Source: Sulfurovum sp. (GTDB taxonomy: Bacteria; Campylobacterota; Campylobacteria; Campylobacterales; Sulfurovaceae). From it: a stretch of 63,856 nt of DNA. Position 1 is the stretch's first letter, and the number at the start of each line of letters is the position of its first letter. Under the pieces are notes generated by a model. That model saw nothing but the letters and a program-made list of their open reading frames with translations. It made no database searches and was not told where the DNA came from. Of this stretch, positions 37,470 to 45,683 are shown one piece after another. A program made the translations under genes and the position numbers. The stretch lies in the NCBI GenBank assembly GCA_027019175.1, contig JALUXB010000006.1, positions 1 through 63,856 of the forward strand, given 5' to 3'.

Positions 37470-38342
37470 TCAAGAGAGAAGAGTATCTTGAATGGCAGTA
37501 TAGACTTCCCCAAGACGGGCAAAGTTTTGCGGTACCGCTATTTCATAAAGAGGCGTCTGCTTCGCAAACTGCATGTGAAATACAAAATGCTCTTTTTTAA
37601 AAAACCCTATGGGCGAAAAGTCCGCAGCATGGAGCGCCTTGAATTTTGCAATGCCTTTCAGAGGAGCAATGTCTATATCTGCATTGCCTTCTACCTGCTT
37701 TAAGACAAATACTGCACCTATTTTCAGCGGTGAAGTCACAAATGCTTCAGCAGCATCTCCGAGGACAGCAGGCTGCCTATAGGGTCGGACAAAGGGCCAG
37801 GAAGCAACGGCACGGAAGGTGCCATCGTTTTCGGTGTGAATGGCCAGGGTATCATCACCGAGCAGCCTATGTCCCCTTTGCAGGCAGTAATGGGTCAGTG
37901 TTGATTTCCCTCCAAAAGAAGGCGCAGAAAAGATCACCGCTTTGCCGTCAATTTCCACACTGCCGACATGAAACATATGATAGACCTGCTCCAGCTGAAA
38001 CAACAACGGAAGAAAGGTATGATAGACCCAAAAGCGCAGCTGTTCGGGCGTAAATGCTGCCCCTTCTTCATAGCCAATGGTACGGCTATGCGGAAACCAC
38101 ACCAGTTTCAATACATCTGTAACTTCCAGCATCCATTCATGCTGTCCTCCTTTCATCTCCGAAAAAGGTATATGGCTGCCATGACGCACCTCTTTTGCAG
38201 AATGGGGGAAATAGTCGGACAGGTATGCAAACTGCGGCAGTTGTTTTGGTGCGACAGTAATAGGAGAATGCAGAGGTATACCTCCGGATGTATCATTTAA
38301 AAAAGGATATGCTATAAAATCAACCTGGTGCCCAAAAACCAT
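37470..38342 (-). CDS. HPr-kinase-like (HprK-related) protein
   Basis: A 290-residue protein with the HprK/P C-terminal kinase fold: P-loop FSAPSFGGKSTLTHYCL (~140-156), then GHRLLGDDTLAI and the ASWPFVRPYRQPAV region. The N-terminal HprK dimer domain is absent, replaced by an unrelated alpha/beta region. Stand-alone HprK-like kinases occur in RiPP loci; one (PadeK of paeninodin) phosphorylates a precursor C-terminal serine. The start at 38342 follows GGAG. Substrate unknown. It lies directly upstream of the riboswitch. Confidence 0.8.
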   Translation of the reverse strand: MVFGHQVDFIAYPFLNDTSGGIPLHSPITVAPKQLPQFAYLSDYFPHSAKEVRHGSHIPFSEMKGGQHEWMLEVTDVLKLVWFPHSRTIGYEEGAAFTPEQLRFWVYHTFLPLLFQLEQVYHMFHVGSVEIDGKAVIFSAPSFGGKSTLTHYCLQRGHRLLGDDTLAIHTENDGTFRAVASWPFVRPYRQPAVLGDAAEAFVTSPLKIGAVFVLKQVEGNADIDIAPLKGIAKFKALHAADFSPIGFFKKEHFVFHMQFAKQTPLYEIAVPQNFARLGEVYTAIQDTLLS

Positions 38343-38487
38343 TTTGCCCCTACTCCCATTTTGCCTACAACACATAACACTTTTTTTAGAGTGAAACGAT
38401 ATTTTTTATCTTCTTTATTCTACCATAATTTATAAAACAGTGTTCATAAAGTAAAAATTGGAGAGAAAAAGAAGTGCTTCAGTACTG

Positions 38488-39063
38488 CTACAGCAGATGT
38501 CCCATCTGCTCTTTTTTCGTCTTGAGATACGCCTCATTATGGGGATTCGGTTTCATTTTAATAGGAAGGCGTTCAACAATATCTATGTCAGGCAGGCTCT
38601 CTATTTTGGCGGGGTTATTGGTCAGCAGTTTAAGTTTTTTGATACCCAGATGGTGCAAAATGAACTCAACGATTTCATACGTCCGTTCATCCGCACGGAA
38701 CCCCAGCTGATGATTGGCTGCGACGGTATCCAGACCCTGATCCTGCAAGGCATAGGCATTGACCTTGTTAAGCAGCCCGATATTACGCCCCTCCTGACGG
38801 TGGTAAATAACCAGTCCGCCCTCTTTGGCAATGAGGTCGAGTGCGTAATCCAGCTGTTCACCGCAGTCACACTTGACCGATCCGATGGCGTCCCCCGTCA
38901 AACACTCCGAATGGACACGCACAATAGGAGATGCAAGCTGAGAAAGATTTTCGGTAAATACAGCCAAATGCTCTTTTCCAAGATCATCCTTAAATGCTTG
39001 TATCCTGAACGTGCCGTGTTTTGTCGGTAAAGAGGCGATTTGTGAGATCTCTATGTTTTTCAT
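38488..39063 (-). CDS. ribA: GTP cyclohydrolase II (stand-alone)
   Basis: A 191-residue riboflavin-pathway enzyme. Visible are VHSECLTGDAIGS, the zinc site CDCGEQLD, RQEGRNIGL and LLTNNPAKI. It is not fused to RibB. The ATG has no ribosome binding site and lies exactly 6 nt after TATAAT, so the mRNA is probably leaderless. Confidence 0.94.
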   Translation of the reverse strand: MKNIEISQIASLPTKHGTFRIQAFKDDLGKEHLAVFTENLSQLASPIVRVHSECLTGDAIGSVKCDCGEQLDYALDLIAKEGGLVIYHRQEGRNIGLLNKVNAYALQDQGLDTVAANHQLGFRADERTYEIVEFILHHLGIKKLKLLTNNPAKIESLPDIDIVERLPIKMKPNPHNEAYLKTKKEQMGHLL

Positions 39064-39069
39064 GGTGGG

Positions 39070-39075
39070 ATTATA
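39070..39075 (-). promoter_or_regulatory. -10 box of ribA, leaderless geometry
   Basis: TATAAT, CCCACC, ATG. The spacing of six bases places +1 on the start codon. The divergent hemB promoter shares this gap. Confidence 0.6.
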
Positions 39076-39084
39076 CTGTAGAAG

Positions 39085-39112
39085 TTAAAAATTAAAAATT
39101 AAAAATTAAAAA
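39085..39112. repeat. Heptanucleotide array TTAAAAA x4
   Basis: Four perfect copies in the ribA-hemB divergent gap, just upstream of the hemB -10 (TAAAAT at 39120-39125). Changes in copy number would move the promoter elements. Confidence 0.75.
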
Positions 39113-39158
39113 CTTTTGGTAAAATGGTGTCAAACTATATTTACCAAGGCTTATAACT

Positions 39159-40130
39159 ATGTTTACACGATTTAGACGTAAAAGAATCCATCCGGTACTG
39201 CGTGACCTGCTTCAAGAGACAACACTGACAGTCAACGACTTCATCTATCCGCTTTTTGCCAAAAGCGGTGAAGGGTATAAAGAGGAGGTTGCCTCTATGC
39301 CCGGTGTCTACCAAATGAGCATTGACGAGATTGTCAAGGAGTGCGAGGTACTGAAAGCACTGGGTATCAAGTCAGTCATTCTTTTTGGTATTCCCGATGT
39401 CAAAGACTCTGTCGGCAGCGATGCCATGTGCGAACACGGCATCATTGCCGAAACGGTCAGAGCCATTAAAGCGGCACATCCGGATATGTTCGTTGTCACC
39501 GATCTGTGTTTTTGCGAATATACCGACCATGGCCACTGCGGTGTACTCGATCCGGTACTTGAAACCGTTGACAATGACATCACCCTTGACAATCTCGCCA
39601 AACAGGCAGTGGTACATGCCAAGGCAGGTGTCGATATGATCGCGCCCAGCGGTATGATGGACGGTATGATACAGGCTATACGCAAAGGGCTTGACAATGC
39701 CGGTTTTGTCAACCTTCCTGTCATGAGTTATTCGACAAAGTTTGCCTCTGCCTACTATGGCCCTTTCCGCGATGTTGCTGAGAGTGCTCCAAGTTTCGGT
39801 GACCGCAGAAGTTACCAAATGAACCCCGCCAACCGCCGCGAAGCGATCGCAGAATCGGTTGCTGACGAGATGGAAGGCGCAGACATCCTCATGGTCAAAC
39901 CCGCCCTTGCCTACATGGATGTCATCCGTGATGTACGGGAAAACACCACCCTTCCCCTTGCCGTCTACAACGTCAGCGGTGAGTACAGCATGCTCAAGAT
40001 GGCAGCCAAAGCCGGTGTCATTGACTACGATCGCGTCATGATGGAAACCCTGCTCGGTTTCAAACGCGCAGGTGCGGATATTATCATTACCTACCATGCA
40101 AAGGAAGCCGCGGAGTTGCTTCAAAAGTAA
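39159..40130 (+). CDS. hemB: Delta-aminolevulinic acid dehydratase
   Basis: A 323-residue porphobilinogen synthase. Visible are FTRFRRKR at the start, DLCFCEYTDHGHCGVL with zinc-type cysteines (~118-132), APSGMMDGMI with the lysine nearby in SYSTKFASAYYGPF, and VKPALAYMDVI. It makes the heme precursor porphobilinogen. hemN lies nearby in the same direction. Confidence 0.95.
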   Translation: MFTRFRRKRIHPVLRDLLQETTLTVNDFIYPLFAKSGEGYKEEVASMPGVYQMSIDEIVKECEVLKALGIKSVILFGIPDVKDSVGSDAMCEHGIIAETVRAIKAAHPDMFVVTDLCFCEYTDHGHCGVLDPVLETVDNDITLDNLAKQAVVHAKAGVDMIAPSGMMDGMIQAIRKGLDNAGFVNLPVMSYSTKFASAYYGPFRDVAESAPSFGDRRSYQMNPANRREAIAESVADEMEGADILMVKPALAYMDVIRDVRENTTLPLAVYNVSGEYSMLKMAAKAGVIDYDRVMMETLLGFKRAGADIIITYHAKEAAELLQK

Positions 40131-40134
40131 TCGC

Positions 40135-40233
40135 GTAGGGTGTTGTCCCTCGACAACACCTTCTATGTTCAAATATGATGAAGTTTGGGATTGCTATACG
40201 ATGTTTTGGTGTTGTGAGGGCACAACACCCTAC
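40135..40233. repeat. Paired hairpin repeat element, 99 bp
   Basis: Two inverted hairpins with ends GTAGGGTGTTGTCCCTCGACAACACC and its near mirror image flank 47 bp of unique sequence. It lies right after hemB and may terminate its transcript. Confidence 0.75.
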
Positions 40234-40248
40234 AGGTTTATAAATACG

Positions 40249-40293
40249 CTTTTAGCTATAATCGCACCATGTATCTCAAACACAAAACCGCCG
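40249..40293 (+). repeat. Direct repeat, left copy (promoter and 5' end of the amidase gene)
   Basis: 44 of 45 bases are identical to 40998-41042. It holds the TATAAT, the ATG (40269) and the first eight codons of the amidase gene, then reads into unrelated sequence and stops after 27 codons. Confidence 0.85.
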
Positions 40294-40302
40294 ATTTCTC
40301 TC

Positions 40303-40326
40303 GTTCCCATGCTCCTGCGTGGGAAT
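40303..40326. repeat. Palindromic hairpin GTTCCCAT-GC / GC-GTGGGAAT
   Basis: A 10-bp imperfect stem with TCCT loop. The pattern TTCCCA...TGGGAA resembles a REP-like sequence met in other proteobacteria. It marks the left edge of the toxin-antitoxin insertion. Confidence 0.5.
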
Positions 40327-40360
40327 GCATACCACATAGAACTTTTCGATGACACACGAC

Positions 40361-40660
40361 CTACAAGCGCTCGGCAGCTTTGGCATAGACTGCCATATCT
40401 TCCCGTTTCCCGACAACGATCACCTCGACGACAATTTGCATTTCAATGATTCGATAGACGATACGGATCTTTTTTCTGTCCACATAGAGTTTGCGAAGGC
40501 CACTTAAATCGTATCCTGCCTTGTGGCCGAGAAAGTCACCCAACTCAGGAGCACTTTGAAGTTTTTTGAACTGTTTGTACACAAGCATTCTCTGAGTTGA
40601 GGAGAGTTTGGAAAGATCTTTTTGTACCTCTTCCTTAACCTCCAGTCTATAAATCGTCAT
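40361..40660 (-). CDS. RelE/ParE-superfamily toxin
   Basis: A 99-residue RelE-type protein: YRLEVKEEVQKDLSKLS, then LYVDRKKIRIVYRI and VVEVIVVGKREDMAVYAKAAERL. The family cleaves mRNA at the ribosome or poisons gyrase. The conserved Arg and Lys pattern and ending (DxxYxxA-like) fit RelE. The start at 40660 overlaps the antitoxin end by 14 bp. Confidence 0.85.
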   Translation of the reverse strand: MTIYRLEVKEEVQKDLSKLSSTQRMLVYKQFKKLQSAPELGDFLGHKAGYDLSGLRKLYVDRKKIRIVYRIIEMQIVVEVIVVGKREDMAVYAKAAERL

Positions 40661-40931
40661 AAGAGATGCCCTCTTTCTCCAACAGTGTTTCAAAATCGAT
40701 CGTCGCTGAATTTTTACGCTCCTCGACAATCTTGGCTATCTCGATATGCTCCATCAACTCGTAGGCTTCTTTGAGCCGTTCATACTCTTCAATGTCAAGC
40801 AGTACCGCTTCGAGTTTGTTGTTTTTCGAGATGGCGACCTTCTCTTTTGTTTTAACACTGTTGATAGTCCCCGACACGTTACGCGCCAGATCAGTGGCGG
40901 AGATGATCTCGTCTCTTCCATAGGCTACCAT
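40647..40931 (-). CDS. Phd/YefM-family antitoxin
   Basis: A 94-residue antitoxin (ISATDLARNVSGTINSV, KNNKLEAVLLDIEEYERLKE): Phd/YefM DNA-binding domain with a C-terminal toxin-binding helix. It starts at the ATG at 40931 with AAGGAA 6 nt upstream. It is encoded before the toxin in one transcript, probably self-repressed. Confidence 0.88.
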   Translation of the reverse strand: MVAYGRDEIISATDLARNVSGTINSVKTKEKVAISKNNKLEAVLLDIEEYERLKEAYELMEHIEIAKIVEERKNSATIDFETLLEKEGISYDDL

Positions 40932-40997
40932 AAAATTTTCCTTCAATAAAACATATAATTTTATGTATAATACTGCATTTACCCATTTTTGTCAATA

Positions 40998-41042
40998 CTT
41001 TTGGCTATAATCGCACCATGTATCTCAAACACAAAACCGCCG
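40998..41042 (+). repeat. Direct repeat, right copy
   Basis: Carries the functional TATAAT (41006-41011) and first codons of the amidase gene. With the left copy it brackets the toxin-antitoxin pair. Confidence 0.85.
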
Positions 41043-41635
41043 CTTTTTTTGCACTGCTGATCTTCATACTGCTTGGCTACATCTTCTACAAAGCACTCAA
41101 GCCGCCTGTTCCCGTTGTCATTCAGGCAGGGCACGAGGGGCGTACCTGTGGCAATACCGGAGCGGTGTGCAAAAACTACAAAGAGGTGGAGTGGAACATT
41201 TACGTCGCCGATGAAGCGGCAAAAATACTTCGCAAATGGGGCATCGAAGTCAAACGTGTTCCCGCTGATACCGCGCCGATACGCGCAAATATCGCAGTGG
41301 CCATCCACTTCGACTCGGCAAAACACGTTTGCCGTTCCGGCGCATCGGTGGGCTACCCCGATACCAATGCTTCACGCACCTTTGCACAACACTGGAAAGC
41401 CGTCTATAAACCCTACTTTCCTTTTCACTGGCACAAAGACAATTTTACCGACAACCTCAAACACTACTACGCCTACCGTACTATTCATGCAAAAAAGTTT
41501 TTAGTACTCGAACTGGGCGAGATCACCTGCGAAAAGCAGACACGCTGGCTCAAGCCACGGCTTAAAAAGATCGCGCACCTGGTGGCGTATGCGGTCGCTA
41601 GAGAACTTGGGGTAAAAGTAAAAAGCGTTCAATGA
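41018..41635 (+). CDS. N-acetylmuramoyl-L-alanine amidase (Amidase_3-like)
   Basis: A 205-residue protein with an N-terminal membrane helix (AAFFALLIFILLGYIFY). Zinc ligands are likely His in IQAGHEG, Glu in EVEWN and His in AIHFDS; LVLELGEITCEKQ gives the catalytic Glu. It may cleave septal or periplasmic peptidoglycan. It has no ribosome binding site: TATAAT is 6 nt before ATG. Confidence 0.75.
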   Translation: MYLKHKTAAFFALLIFILLGYIFYKALKPPVPVVIQAGHEGRTCGNTGAVCKNYKEVEWNIYVADEAAKILRKWGIEVKRVPADTAPIRANIAVAIHFDSAKHVCRSGASVGYPDTNASRTFAQHWKAVYKPYFPFHWHKDNFTDNLKHYYAYRTIHAKKFLVLELGEITCEKQTRWLKPRLKKIAHLVAYAVARELGVKVKSVQ

Positions 41636-41645
41636 CAAAAAGCCC

Positions 41646-41799
41646 AAATCTCGAAATAGGATTCTTTGAATTTGCGTTATGCTCGTATTTACGGGGTTTG
41701 CAGAAAATTTGAGTCGCACCCGTAGGTTCGGCAATGGTTTTATGCGAAGTCCGTGAATGCGATGATGATGCAAAGTCGTGAATTTCTATTTCGAGATTT
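41646..41799. repeat. 154-bp element with 14-bp terminal inverted repeats
   Basis: AAATCTCGAAATAG at 41646-41659 is perfectly inverted at 41786-41799. The inside has no ORF. It could be a small non-autonomous mobile element or a long-range RNA stem at the 3' end of the amidase gene. It fills most of the 260-bp gap before argF. Confidence 0.5.
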
Positions 41800-41839
41800 T
41801 GGAAAAGATCGCTTCAAACCTAAACAAGCACAACTATGG

Positions 41840-41845
41840 TAAAAT
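41840..41845 (+). promoter_or_regulatory. -10-like TAAAAT before argF
   Basis: TAAAAT in ATGGTAAAATAATC, about 50 nt before the argF start, similar to the hemB upstream box. Confidence 0.35.
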
Positions 41846-41895
41846 AATCTCTTTTAAATTTGCACTGTAATTTTACAGTGTATAAGGACAGTCCG

Positions 41896-42819
41896 ATGAG
41901 ACACTTTTTGACACTGGCAGACTTCACCAAAGCCGAACTGCTGGAGATGATCGACCTTGCAGTCAAAATCAAGGCGCAAACCAAACGCAAAGAGTTCGTT
42001 CCCTACATGGAACGCCAGACACTGGGGATGATCTTTGAGAAGAGCTCCACACGTACCCGTGTAAGTTTCGAGACGGGAATCTACCAGCTTGGCGGTGTGG
42101 GGCTTTTTCTTTCAGCCAATGACATTCAGCTTGGCCGGGGAGAACCTATGAAAGACACCGCACGTGTCATAAGCCGTATGGTCGATATGGTGATGATCCG
42201 TACTTTTGAGCAAAGCAAGCTTGAAGAGTTTTCCGCTTACTCCAAGGTTCCTGTCATCAACGGTCTTACCGACAGCTACCACCCCGTACAGCTGATGACC
42301 GACTACCTGACAATGATCGAATTTGACAAAGCCGACAATCCTGTCTGTGCATATGTCGGAGACGGCAACAATATGGCGCACTCCTGGCTGATGCTGGCGA
42401 GCAAACTTGGTTTCGAACTGCGCATCGCCACCCCAAAGGGCTACGAGTGTGACCCTCAAGTGGTTGCAAAAGCCGGGGAGTTTGCCAGAGAGAGCGGCGC
42501 AAAACTCATTTTTGGCAATGACCCAAAAGCAGCTGTTGCAGACTGTGACGTAGTCACCACCGATACATGGGTCAGTATGGGTCAGGAAGATGAAAAAGAG
42601 ATCCGTCTCAAAGCCTTTGAGGGCTACATGGTCGATGAAGCGATGATGTCCCTTGCAAAAAAAGATGCCATCTTCCTGCACTGCCTGCCTGCCTACCGCG
42701 GCTACGAAGTCAGTGAAGAGACGTTCGAAAAACACGCCGAGGAGATCTTCACTGAAGCAGAAAACCGTCTGCATGCGCAGAAGGGCATTATGGTGTGGCT
42801 GGATCAGCACCGCCAATAG
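41896..42819 (+). CDS. argF: Ornithine carbamoyltransferase
   Basis: A 307-residue enzyme of arginine synthesis. Visible are [13 protein letters not shown] (carbamoyl-phosphate loop), [20 protein letters not shown] and [10 protein letters not shown]. It starts at the ATG at 41896 with AAGGA 7-8 nt upstream; an ATG 12 codons earlier is unsupported. Confidence 0.95.
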   Translation: MRHFLTLADFTKAELLEMIDLAVKIKAQTKRKEFVPYMERQTLGMIFEKSSTRTRVSFETGIYQLGGVGLFLSANDIQLGRGEPMKDTARVISRMVDMVMIRTFEQSKLEEFSAYSKVPVINGLTDSYHPVQLMTDYLTMIEFDKADNPVCAYVGDGNNMAHSWLMLASKLGFELRIATPKGYECDPQVVAKAGEFARESGAKLIFGNDPKAAVADCDVVTTDTWVSMGQEDEKEIRLKAFEGYMVDEAMMSLAKKDAIFLHCLPAYRGYEVSEETFEKHAEEIFTEAENRLHAQKGIMVWLDQHRQ

Positions 42820-42825
42820 CAGCCC

Positions 42826-42887
42826 GTAGGGTGTTGTCCCCCGACAACACCCTTTTTACAGCGTGCTGTAAGGGTACAGCACCCTAC
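42826..42887. repeat. Paired hairpin repeat element, 62 bp
   Basis: GTAGGGTGTTGTCCCCCGACAACACC facing GTGCTGTAAGGGTACAGCAC plus CCTAC. The second stem carries CTGT/ACAG where other copies have TTGT/ACAA, a compensatory change. It lies between argF and hemN. Confidence 0.7.
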
Positions 42888-42910
42888 ATTACACTTATGC
42901 AAGGAAAACC

Positions 42911-44278
42911 ATGAGCACGATTGATCTGGAAAAATTCAGCAAATACTCCAAACCCGGTCCCAGGTACACCTCCTACCCTACCGCACTGGAGTTCAGCGAT
43001 ACATTCAAATATAACAACTACATCGACTACCTGGAAAAGGGCGACGAGAAACTCTCACTCTATATACACCTGCCGTTCTGTCGCAGCGCCTGTTACTTCT
43101 GCGGCTGCAACGTCGTCTTTACTTCCAAAGAGGAGAAACTCAGCCAATATATCGAATATCTCAAAAAAGAGATCGATATCCTTGCACAGCATTTGGATAC
43201 TTCCAGAGAGGTAATACAGTTTCACTTTGGCGGCGGAACCCCCACCTTTTACAAAGCCTTCGAGCTGGACGAAATTGTCAGCTATATCAAATCGAAGTTT
43301 CCAAACTGGAGTGACGATGCCGAGATCAGTGTCGAAATAGACCCCCGTTTTTTCAATGAAGAGCAAATGCAAGTCTTTCAAAAACACGGCTTTAACCGCA
43401 TCAGCTTCGGAGTACAGGACTTTGATCCGAAAGTCCAACAGGAGATCCACCGTATTCAGCCTTATGAGTTGACCAAAGCTGCTGTTGATCTGGCACGCAG
43501 ATATGGCATAAACTCTATCAACGTAGACCTCATCTACGGACTGCCCTACCAAACCTTCGAAAGCTTCAAAGCCACCCTTCAAAAAGCGTTCTCACTTGAG
43601 CCGGACAGACTGGCGGTCTTCAACTACGCCCATGTACCCTGGCTGAAGAAAACGATGCGAAAATTTGATGAAACCACCCTGCCAAGCCCTGATGTCAAGC
43701 TGCAGATTTTTCAGTATACCATTGACTTTTTTGAAAACAACGGCTATAAAATGGTAGGTATGGATCATTTTGCCAAACCCGAGGACGAACTTTTTGCTGC
43801 GATCGAAAAGGGTGAACTGCACCGTAATTTCCAGGGCTATACTACCAAAGGGGGTGCAAACCTCATTGGCATCGGCCTGACCAGCATTGGAGAGGGAAGC
43901 CGATACTATGCACAGAACACCAAAGATATGAAGGCATATGAAGCAGCTATCGATGCTGGGAAACTGCCCTTTGAACGAGGTGTCAGTCTCAGCGAAGACG
44001 ATTACCTGAGAAAAGCCGTCATTATGGAACTGATGGCCAACTTCGCTATTGACACTGAACGTGTTGAAAAGGAACACGGCATCGTCTTTGAAGATTATTT
44101 TGCCGATGCTTTGGAGGCATTGCAGGAGTTTGTCGATGCCGGCCTGGTCAAAATCGACGATAAAAAAATCACAGTAAGTCCTACCGGCACCCTCCTGATC
44201 AGAAATATTGCGATGCCGTTTGATGCCTATATGCACCAATATACGGGAAGCAAGAAAAGTTTTTCCAAAACGGTTTGA
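42911..44278 (+). CDS. hemN: Oxygen-independent coproporphyrinogen III oxidase
   Basis: A 455-residue radical-SAM enzyme. The cluster motif is CRSACYFCGC (CxxxCxxCxC), then HFGGGTPTF, RISFGVQDFD and NVDLIYGLP, with a C-terminal HemN domain. It decarboxylates coproporphyrinogen III to protoporphyrinogen IX in heme synthesis under low oxygen. The preceding AAGGAAAACC serves as its ribosome binding site. Confidence 0.93.
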   Translation: MSTIDLEKFSKYSKPGPRYTSYPTALEFSDTFKYNNYIDYLEKGDEKLSLYIHLPFCRSACYFCGCNVVFTSKEEKLSQYIEYLKKEIDILAQHLDTSREVIQFHFGGGTPTFYKAFELDEIVSYIKSKFPNWSDDAEISVEIDPRFFNEEQMQVFQKHGFNRISFGVQDFDPKVQQEIHRIQPYELTKAAVDLARRYGINSINVDLIYGLPYQTFESFKATLQKAFSLEPDRLAVFNYAHVPWLKKTMRKFDETTLPSPDVKLQIFQYTIDFFENNGYKMVGMDHFAKPEDELFAAIEKGELHRNFQGYTTKGGANLIGIGLTSIGEGSRYYAQNTKDMKAYEAAIDAGKLPFERGVSLSEDDYLRKAVIMELMANFAIDTERVEKEHGIVFEDYFADALEALQEFVDAGLVKIDDKKITVSPTGTLLIRNIAMPFDAYMHQYTGSKKSFSKTV

Positions 44279-44284
44279 CGTTTT

Positions 44285-44351
44285 GGTATTGTGAGGGCGC
44301 GTCACCCTACACCTTTATATAACCCGTAAGGTGCTGTACCCTTACAGCACC
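44285..44351. repeat. Paired hairpin repeat element, reversed order
   Basis: Here the GGTATTGTGAGGGCGCGTCA-CCCTAC half comes first and GTAAGGTGCTGTACCCTTACAGCACC second, so the pair points away from each other. It lies between hemN and the Fe-S protein gene. Confidence 0.6.
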
Positions 44352-44378
44352 AATACCTATTAACAATGAAGAGGAAAT

Positions 44379-45683
44379 ATGAGCAAACAAGCAGAAGAGA
44401 TATTCAACTTCACAGAAACCAGTGATGCGTGTATCAAGTGCGGAAAGTGTATTCCCGTCTGTACTATTCATCAGATAAACCCTGACGAAACCACCTCGCC
44501 AAGAGGCTTTATAGATCTGCTGGGCGCCTATCAGCAGGGGCACCTTCCTCTGGATAAAACAGCCAAAAACATTTTTGAAAGCTGTTTTCTCTGTACCAAC
44601 TGTGTTGATGTCTGTCCCAATTCACTGCCGACGGATATGGTCATTGAAGAAGTGCGTGCCGATCTTGCCGAAAAATATGGCATAGCCTGGTTTAAGCGTA
44701 TTGCGTTCTTCCTGCTGGAGAACCGGAAAGTCATGGACATTGTGATGAAATTCGGATACATGTTCAAAACCTGCGCATTGGCAGAAGATGACAAAGGACG
44801 GGGGCTTCGTGCACGCTTTTCCATGCCGATGGTCAAAAAGGGACGCCTGCTTCCTTCTATGGCCAAAACAAGCTTTCTCAACAGTTACCCGGACACGATC
44901 CCTTCCGAAGCAGCAGGCGAAAAAAAGCAAAAAGTTGCTATTTTCATCGGCTGCCTGGCAAACTATAACTATACCGGTATTGGAGATGCGCTCGTTGAGA
45001 TTTTAAAACAGCTCAATGTTGAGATGGTCATTCCAAAAGCACAACAGTGCTGCGGTGCGCCGGCCTACTTCACCGGTGCGGTCAAATCGGTCGAGCGTAT
45101 GACAAAGAAAAACATCGAACTCTTCGAAAACCTGGCAGAGGATGTCGACGCCATTCTCATTCCCGAAGCAACCTGTTCTGCAATGGTCACGCATGACTGG
45201 GAAGTCTTTTTCAAAAACCATAAGATGCCCGACTGGGAAGCACGTGCAAAAGAGGTGGCAAAAAAGGTACATATGGCAACCGAGTGGCTGCACAACCATA
45301 CGGAACTTGCGACACTGCTGAAAGAAAAAGGCAAGCAGTTCGATGAACTGGTCACTTACCACGACCCATGCCATGCGCGCAAGGTACAGGGTATTTGGGA
45401 AGAGCCGAGAAACCTGCTTGGTGCAAACTATCCGATGGTTGAAATGAGCGACCCCAACCGCTGCTGCGGTTTTGGCGGTGTAACAATGCAAACGGAGAAG
45501 TTCCACTTTGCAGAAGCAGCCGGAAAACCCAAAGCCGCGATGATAGAAGAGACAAAAGCCCACTACGTCAGTGCTGAATGTTCTGCCTGCCGTGTCCAGA
45601 TAAGCGAATCGATGAACAATGCCAATGTCGAAACAATCTTCAAAAATCCGTTGGAGTTGATTGCGGAAGCGCTAAAATCGTAG
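44379..45683 (+). CDS. (Fe-S)-binding oxidoreductase subunit, GlcF/LutA-like CCG-domain protein
   Basis: A 434-residue protein. Two 4Fe-4S motifs at the N-terminus (CIKCGKCIPVC ~18-28, CFLCTNCVDVCP ~68-79) are followed by two CCG domains (QCCGAPAYF ~225 and CCGFGGV ~365). This layout is found in GlcF, GlpC and LutA subunits that hand electrons from hydroxyacid or glycerophosphate oxidation to quinones. The flavoprotein partner is not here, so the substrate is unknown. Confidence 0.85.
   Translation: MSKQAEEIFNFTETSDACIKCGKCIPVCTIHQINPDETTSPRGFIDLLGAYQQGHLPLDKTAKNIFESCFLCTNCVDVCPNSLPTDMVIEEVRADLAEKYGIAWFKRIAFFLLENRKVMDIVMKFGYMFKTCALAEDDKGRGLRARFSMPMVKKGRLLPSMAKTSFLNSYPDTIPSEAAGEKKQKVAIFIGCLANYNYTGIGDALVEILKQLNVEMVIPKAQQCCGAPAYFTGAVKSVERMTKKNIELFENLAEDVDAILIPEATCSAMVTHDWEVFFKNHKMPDWEARAKEVAKKVHMATEWLHNHTELATLLKEKGKQFDELVTYHDPCHARKVQGIWEEPRNLLGANYPMVEMSDPNRCCGFGGVTMQTEKFHFAEAAGKPKAAMIEETKAHYVSAECSACRVQISESMNNANVETIFKNPLELIAEALKS

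Noticed and set aside
40269-40352. A 27-codon ORF sharing its start with the amidase
   Set aside because: It is the truncated left copy of the direct repeat and has no coding signal beyond the shared eight codons.
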